NCBI GenBank assembly: GCA_021823555.1
Contig: JAKANW010000100.1
Coordinates: 1-8,255 of the forward strand
DNA: 8,255 nucleotides
DNA from: Chloroflexota bacterium
Lineage (GTDB): Bacteria > Chloroflexota > Anaerolineae > Anaerolineales > Villigracilaceae
Direction of reading: 5' to 3'
A program made the position numbers and the translations under genes. The notes beneath the pieces are model-generated. The model ran no database searches. It was not told the DNA's origin and worked only from the letters and a program-made list of their open reading frames with translations. Positions 5,461 to 8,255 of the stretch are shown here, in pieces (the stretch's first letter is position 1; each line of letters opens with the position of its first letter).

Positions 5461-6513
5461 ATGAGCGATTCCCGTCCCCCTTCGACACCTTCGGCAGGGC
5501 GAGGAAGACCCCTCGACCCCAAAGCCAAACCCGACGACCGCGTGGATAACGCCCTGCGTCCGCAGAAGCTGGCTGACCTGATCGGCCAGGATCAAGTGAA
5601 GGAAAACCTTGCCATCCTGATCGCTGCCGCGCGTGGACGCGGCGAAGCCCTCGATCACGTTCTCTTTTACGGGCCGCCCGGCCTGGGCAAGACCACACTG
5701 GCGCACGTTGTAGCCAACGAGATGGGCGTCAACGTCAAAGTGACGGCGGGGCCGGCCATCGAACGTGCCGGGGATCTAGCGGCCATCCTCACCAACCTGC
5801 GCGCCGGGGACGTTCTTTTTATTGACGAAGTCCATCGTCTTGGTAGGGCGGTGGAGGAAGTGCTCTATCCCGCCATGGAAGATTTCGCGCTGGACATTGT
5901 CATCGGCAAAGGCCCATCGGCGCGTTCCATCCGGCTCAAGTTGCCGCGCTTCACGGTGGTCGGCGCGACCACGCGGCTGGCGCTGGTCACGGCTCCGTTG
6001 CGGGCGCGCTTCGGCGCGGTCTACCGGCTGGATTACTACGATATAGCGGCCATGCAGGCGGTCGTCGTGCGCGCGGCGAAGTTGTTGAAAGTCGAAGTGG
6101 ATCTGGGTGGGGTGGCGGAAGTCGCCCGCCGGGCGCGCGGCACGCCGCGCGTCGCCCTGCGCCTGTTGCGCAGAGTCCGCGATTACGCCCAGGTGCGCGC
6201 CAATGGCACGATCACAGAAAAGGTGGCGCGCGAAGCGTTGGATTTGCTGGCCGTGGATCCGCTCGGCCTCGATGATGTGGATCGCCGCGTGCTCAAGACC
6301 ATCATCGAAAAATATAATGGTGGGCCGGTGGGACTCAATACCATTGCCGCCTCCATCAGCGAAGAGCAGGATACGATCATGGATGTGGTCGAGCCGTATC
6401 TCTTGCAGTTGGGTTTTCTCGATAGGACGCCGCAAGGACGCGTTGCGACGAAATCCGCGTATGAACATTTGGGATTGGATTACATCGAAGAAGGCCAGCC
6501 GCGGCTTTTGTAG
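5461..6513 (+). CDS. ruvB: Holliday junction branch-migration ATPase RuvB
   Basis: RuvB is the AAA+ hexameric motor that works with RuvA to drive branch migration of Holliday junctions during recombinational repair. The protein is 350 residues, as expected. It has [11 protein letters not shown] (33-43), Walker A GPPGLGKT (71-78), Walker [11 protein letters not shown] (118-127, Asp122/Glu123), sensor-1 GATTR (168-172), the arginine-finger segment PLRARFG (family usual PLRDRFG), [20 protein letters not shown] as the sensor-2 region, and a C-terminal winged helix ending [20 protein letters not shown]. The N-terminus is a Pro-rich, probably disordered leader of about 25 residues. The frame is open to 5401, but the start at 5461 fits both the family N-terminus and the TATAAT box 6 bases upstream. 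No ruvA or ruvC is adjacent. The riboswitch-like array lies directly upstream. Confidence 0.96.
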   Translation: MSDSRPPSTPSAGRGRPLDPKAKPDDRVDNALRPQKLADLIGQDQVKENLAILIAAARGRGEALDHVLFYGPPGLGKTTLAHVVANEMGVNVKVTAGPAIERAGDLAAILTNLRAGDVLFIDEVHRLGRAVEEVLYPAMEDFALDIVIGKGPSARSIRLKLPRFTVVGATTRLALVTAPLRARFGAVYRLDYYDIAAMQAVVVRAAKLLKVEVDLGGVAEVARRARGTPRVALRLLRRVRDYAQVRANGTITEKVAREALDLLAVDPLGLDDVDRRVLKTIIEKYNGGPVGLNTIAASISEEQDTIMDVVEPYLLQLGFLDRTPQGRVATKSAYEHLGLDYIEEGQPRLL

Positions 6514-6625
6514 CGAGAAGGAATTGCAGAACAGGTGTCATAGCCATCTATCACCCCGTTCACAAAAAATATGCTTTTCATAGACGCTGCCTGGCAGATA
6601 TGGGTAGGCGTTGAAAGGAACAAAC

Positions 6626-6634
6626 AAAGGAGAG
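6626..6634 (+). promoter_or_regulatory. Shine-Dalgarno sequence of the cyclase-family gene
   Basis: AAAGGAGAG ends 6 bases before the ATG at 6641, a strong site that fixes this start over the in-frame ATG at 6611. The rest of the gap after ruvB (6514-6625) shows no convincing promoter or terminator, only a weak hairpin GCCT/AGGC around 6589-6609. Confidence 0.8.
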
Positions 6635-6640
6635 AACATC

Positions 6641-7399
6641 ATGAAATTCATTGACCTGTCTGCTACGACTGCTAATACGCCGGAAGGCTTTCCTCCCTAT
6701 TTGCGTACCGAGATCGAATACAGCCCTCACTCCGGCGGCGCGGCGCAGGCCCAGGCTCTGCTGCATATTCCCGCCTCTGTATTTCGGAACGGGGAGGGGT
6801 GGGCTACCGAGACGATCCGCAACCTGGGGACGCATGACACCACCCACGTGGACGCGCCCTGGCATTACAACAGTCAGGTGCAGGGACAGCGGGCTGCCAC
6901 GATTGACGAATTGCCGCTGGAATGGTTCTTCAGCGATGCCGTCGTGATGGATATGACCGGCAGGGCGGATGGGGATGCGATGGATGTGGTGGATGCCCAA
7001 AAGGAATTGGCGCGGATCGGCTACCAGATCAAACCGCTCGACATTGTTTTGGTGCGCACAGGCCGCGATGCCTTTTATTCCCAACCCGACTATCTGTTTC
7101 GCGGCTGTGGCGTCACAGCGGAGGCGACGCGTTGGTTCTACGAGCAAGGCGTGCGTGTGATGGGAATTGATGCCTGGGGTTGGGATGCTCCCCTGGACAA
7201 GCAGGCGCGGGCCGCGTTGGAACAGGGCAAGCCCGGCATTTTCTGGGCGGCGCATCAGGTGGATTTGCCTTATGCCCAGATCGAGCGTCTGGTGAATCTG
7301 GATGCTCTCCCGTCTTATGGCTTCAAGGTGGCCTGTTTCCCGCTCAAGATCAAGGGCGGCAGCGCCGGCCCTGCCAGGGTCGTTGCCCTGGTTCCGTAA
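6641..7399 (+). CDS. Cyclase-family metal-dependent hydrolase (kynurenine formamidase/isatin hydrolase-like)
   Basis: The 252-residue protein belongs to the cyclase family (Pfam PF04199), whose characterised members, such as the formamidase KynB and isatin hydrolase, hydrolyse amide or lactam bonds at a divalent metal centre. The diagnostic HxGTHxDxPxH motif is present as HDTTHVDAPWH (65-75), with Thr in place of the usual Gly. It supplies the metal ligands His65, His69 and Asp71 and the likely catalytic His75. A C-terminal His205 and Glu215 in AAHQVDLPYAQIE may correspond to the second conserved His/Glu pair. No signal peptide or membrane segment is seen, so it is likely cytoplasmic. It begins 127 bases after ruvB and has its own strong Shine-Dalgarno sequence. 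No tryptophan-degradation genes are nearby, so the substrate is unknown. The family call is firm; function is not assigned. Confidence 0.88.
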   Translation: MKFIDLSATTANTPEGFPPYLRTEIEYSPHSGGAAQAQALLHIPASVFRNGEGWATETIRNLGTHDTTHVDAPWHYNSQVQGQRAATIDELPLEWFFSDAVVMDMTGRADGDAMDVVDAQKELARIGYQIKPLDIVLVRTGRDAFYSQPDYLFRGCGVTAEATRWFYEQGVRVMGIDAWGWDAPLDKQARAALEQGKPGIFWAAHQVDLPYAQIERLVNLDALPSYGFKVACFPLKIKGGSAGPARVVALVP

Positions 7400-7435
7400 A
7401 ATAAAGAAACGGGATGCCACCCCGCTTCACATTCT

Positions 7436-7481
7436 AAAATGAACGGCAGCCAATTTCGCAAAGCTGGCTGCCGTTCATTTT
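7436..7481. terminator. Bidirectional terminator between the cyclase-family gene and rtcB
   Basis: A perfect 17-bp inverted repeat (7436-7452 with 7465-7481) has arms AAAATGAACGGCAGCCA and TGGCTGCCGTTCATTTT and a 12-nt loop. The outer A and T runs give a U-tract in either direction. It lies 36 bases after the cyclase stop and directly abuts the stop codon of the convergent RtcB gene, so it probably serves both. Confidence 0.9.
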
Positions 7482-8255
7482 TCAGAACTCGCCCGCCTCA
7501 TCTGCCATGCGGACGATGCGCGGGGTGAACTTGCCAAGCACCTCTACCAGATCTGCCTGCGCGGCGATGATGCTTTCGATGGGCTTATAGGCCTGCGGCG
7601 ATTCGTCCATGCCGCCGCCCAGCAAGGTGATGCCGCGCGCTTTGAGATATTCATCGCGTGCGGCCCTGCTGATGGAATTCAACGCGGCCTTGCGGCTCAT
7701 CTGGCGGCCCGCGCCGTGCGAGGCGGATTCCAGCGAGGAAGCGACACCCCTGCCGCGGACGATATACCCTGCATCGCCCATTGAGCCGGGGATGACGCCC
7801 AACACGCCCACGCCTGCGGGGGTGGCCCCTTTGCGGTGGACAATGACCGTGCGGCCATCGGGCAGTAATTGACGCCATGCAAAGTTATGGTGGTTCTCCA
7901 CGACTGCTGCTTCTTTAAGCCCAACCGCTTGCGCCACACGGCGGTGGATGATAAAGTGGTTGGCCGAGGCGAAACGTCCCGCCAGTTCCATGGAGAGCCA
8001 GTATTCCTGTCCCTCTTCGGAATCGAGCGAGAGCCAGGCCAGGTGCCGCACGCTTTTGTCGAGTTGCGGATGTTTTTCCATGGCCAATTTGCTGTAGTGA
8101 TCGGCGATCTTGAAGCCGACGCTGCGCGAGCCGCTGTGCGAGAGCAGGGCCAGGTATTCACCGGGCTGCAAACCGAGCAGCGGTTCATGCAGGCGGAACG
8201 TTCCCCATTCCACAAAATGATTGCCCGTGCCGCTGGTGCCAAGTTGACGCGCAGC
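7482..8255 (-). CDS. rtcB: RtcB-type RNA ligase, C-terminal part
   Basis: RtcB joins RNA 2',3'-cyclic-phosphate or 3'-phosphate ends to 5'-OH ends using GTP and Mn2+, in RNA repair and, in some lineages, tRNA splicing. The frame runs off the right edge, leaving 257 C-terminal residues; the upstream Asp/Cys metal-binding segment is outside. In fragment numbering, the conserved blocks are LGTSGTGNHF (5-14), HSGSR (40-44), ENHHN (120-124), HRKGATPAG (140-148), IPGSMG and SHGAGR with His180 as the residue expected to carry GMP, then ESPQAYK near the end. The metal-ligand histidines in GNHF, HSGSR and NHHN are all present. It is convergent with the cyclase-family gene. No archease or RtcA gene is visible here. 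The GTG at 8213 is internal, since family sequence continues upstream. Confidence 0.95.
   Translation of the reverse strand, partial: AARQLGTSGTGNHFVEWGTFRLHEPLLGLQPGEYLALLSHSGSRSVGFKIADHYSKLAMEKHPQLDKSVRHLAWLSLDSEEGQEYWLSMELAGRFASANHFIIHRRVAQAVGLKEAAVVENHHNFAWRQLLPDGRTVIVHRKGATPAGVGVLGVIPGSMGDAGYIVRGRGVASSLESASHGAGRQMSRKAALNSISRAARDEYLKARGITLLGGGMDESPQAYKPIESIIAAQADLVEVLGKFTPRIVRMADEAGEF

Noticed and set aside
1..8255. tRNA, rRNA, insertion sequence or phage genes
   Set aside because: No TΨC-type motif with cloverleaf, no transposase or integrase sequence and no terminal repeats flanking a gene were seen.

Overview
The window carries seven protein genes, two of them cut by the window edges, and one non-coding region that stands out. 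Gene content, moderately high G+C, and mixed use of Shine-Dalgarno and apparently leaderless starts suggest a bacterium. My best guess is Chloroflexota, perhaps an Anaerolineae-type genome. That guess rests on overall gene flavour, with no marker gene behind it, so treat it as tentative.

Left to right: the 3' end of an S-adenosylhomocysteine hydrolase gene (+, 2-508) ends in a strong hairpin terminator. It faces a purB-purA pair on the minus strand (adenylosuccinate lyase, then adenylosuccinate synthetase, 3292-644). A divergent intergenic region of about 290 bp separates purB from guaB (+, 3585-5024), which encodes an IMP dehydrogenase-type enzyme. This block therefore holds both branches leaving IMP: purA and purB toward AMP, guaB toward XMP/GMP. 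Back-to-back TATAAT boxes lie between them. AhcY releases adenosine, which also feeds purine salvage.

Between guaB and ruvB (5025-5460) lies non-coding DNA with three head-to-tail copies of an RNA module that I read as the c-di-GMP-I (GEMM) riboswitch aptamer. The copies are about 82-87 nt apart. A possible vestigial fourth start and a 14-bp hairpin resembling a terminator follow. ruvB (+, 5461-6513), the Holliday-junction branch-migration motor, starts 6 nt after a TATAAT box and is probably leaderless. The array may thus control readthrough into ruvB, or may be a separate regulatory RNA.

A cyclase-family metal hydrolase (+, 6641-7399) with a strong Shine-Dalgarno sequence follows. It converges on an RtcB-type RNA ligase gene (-, 7482 to the right edge), and a 17-bp bidirectional terminator sits between them. 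Points worth a second look are the triple riboswitch-like array before a DNA-repair gene, the missing Arg-Tyr dyad in the GuaB flap, the leaderless-type promoters, the divergent purine control region and a large inverted repeat in the guaB leader.
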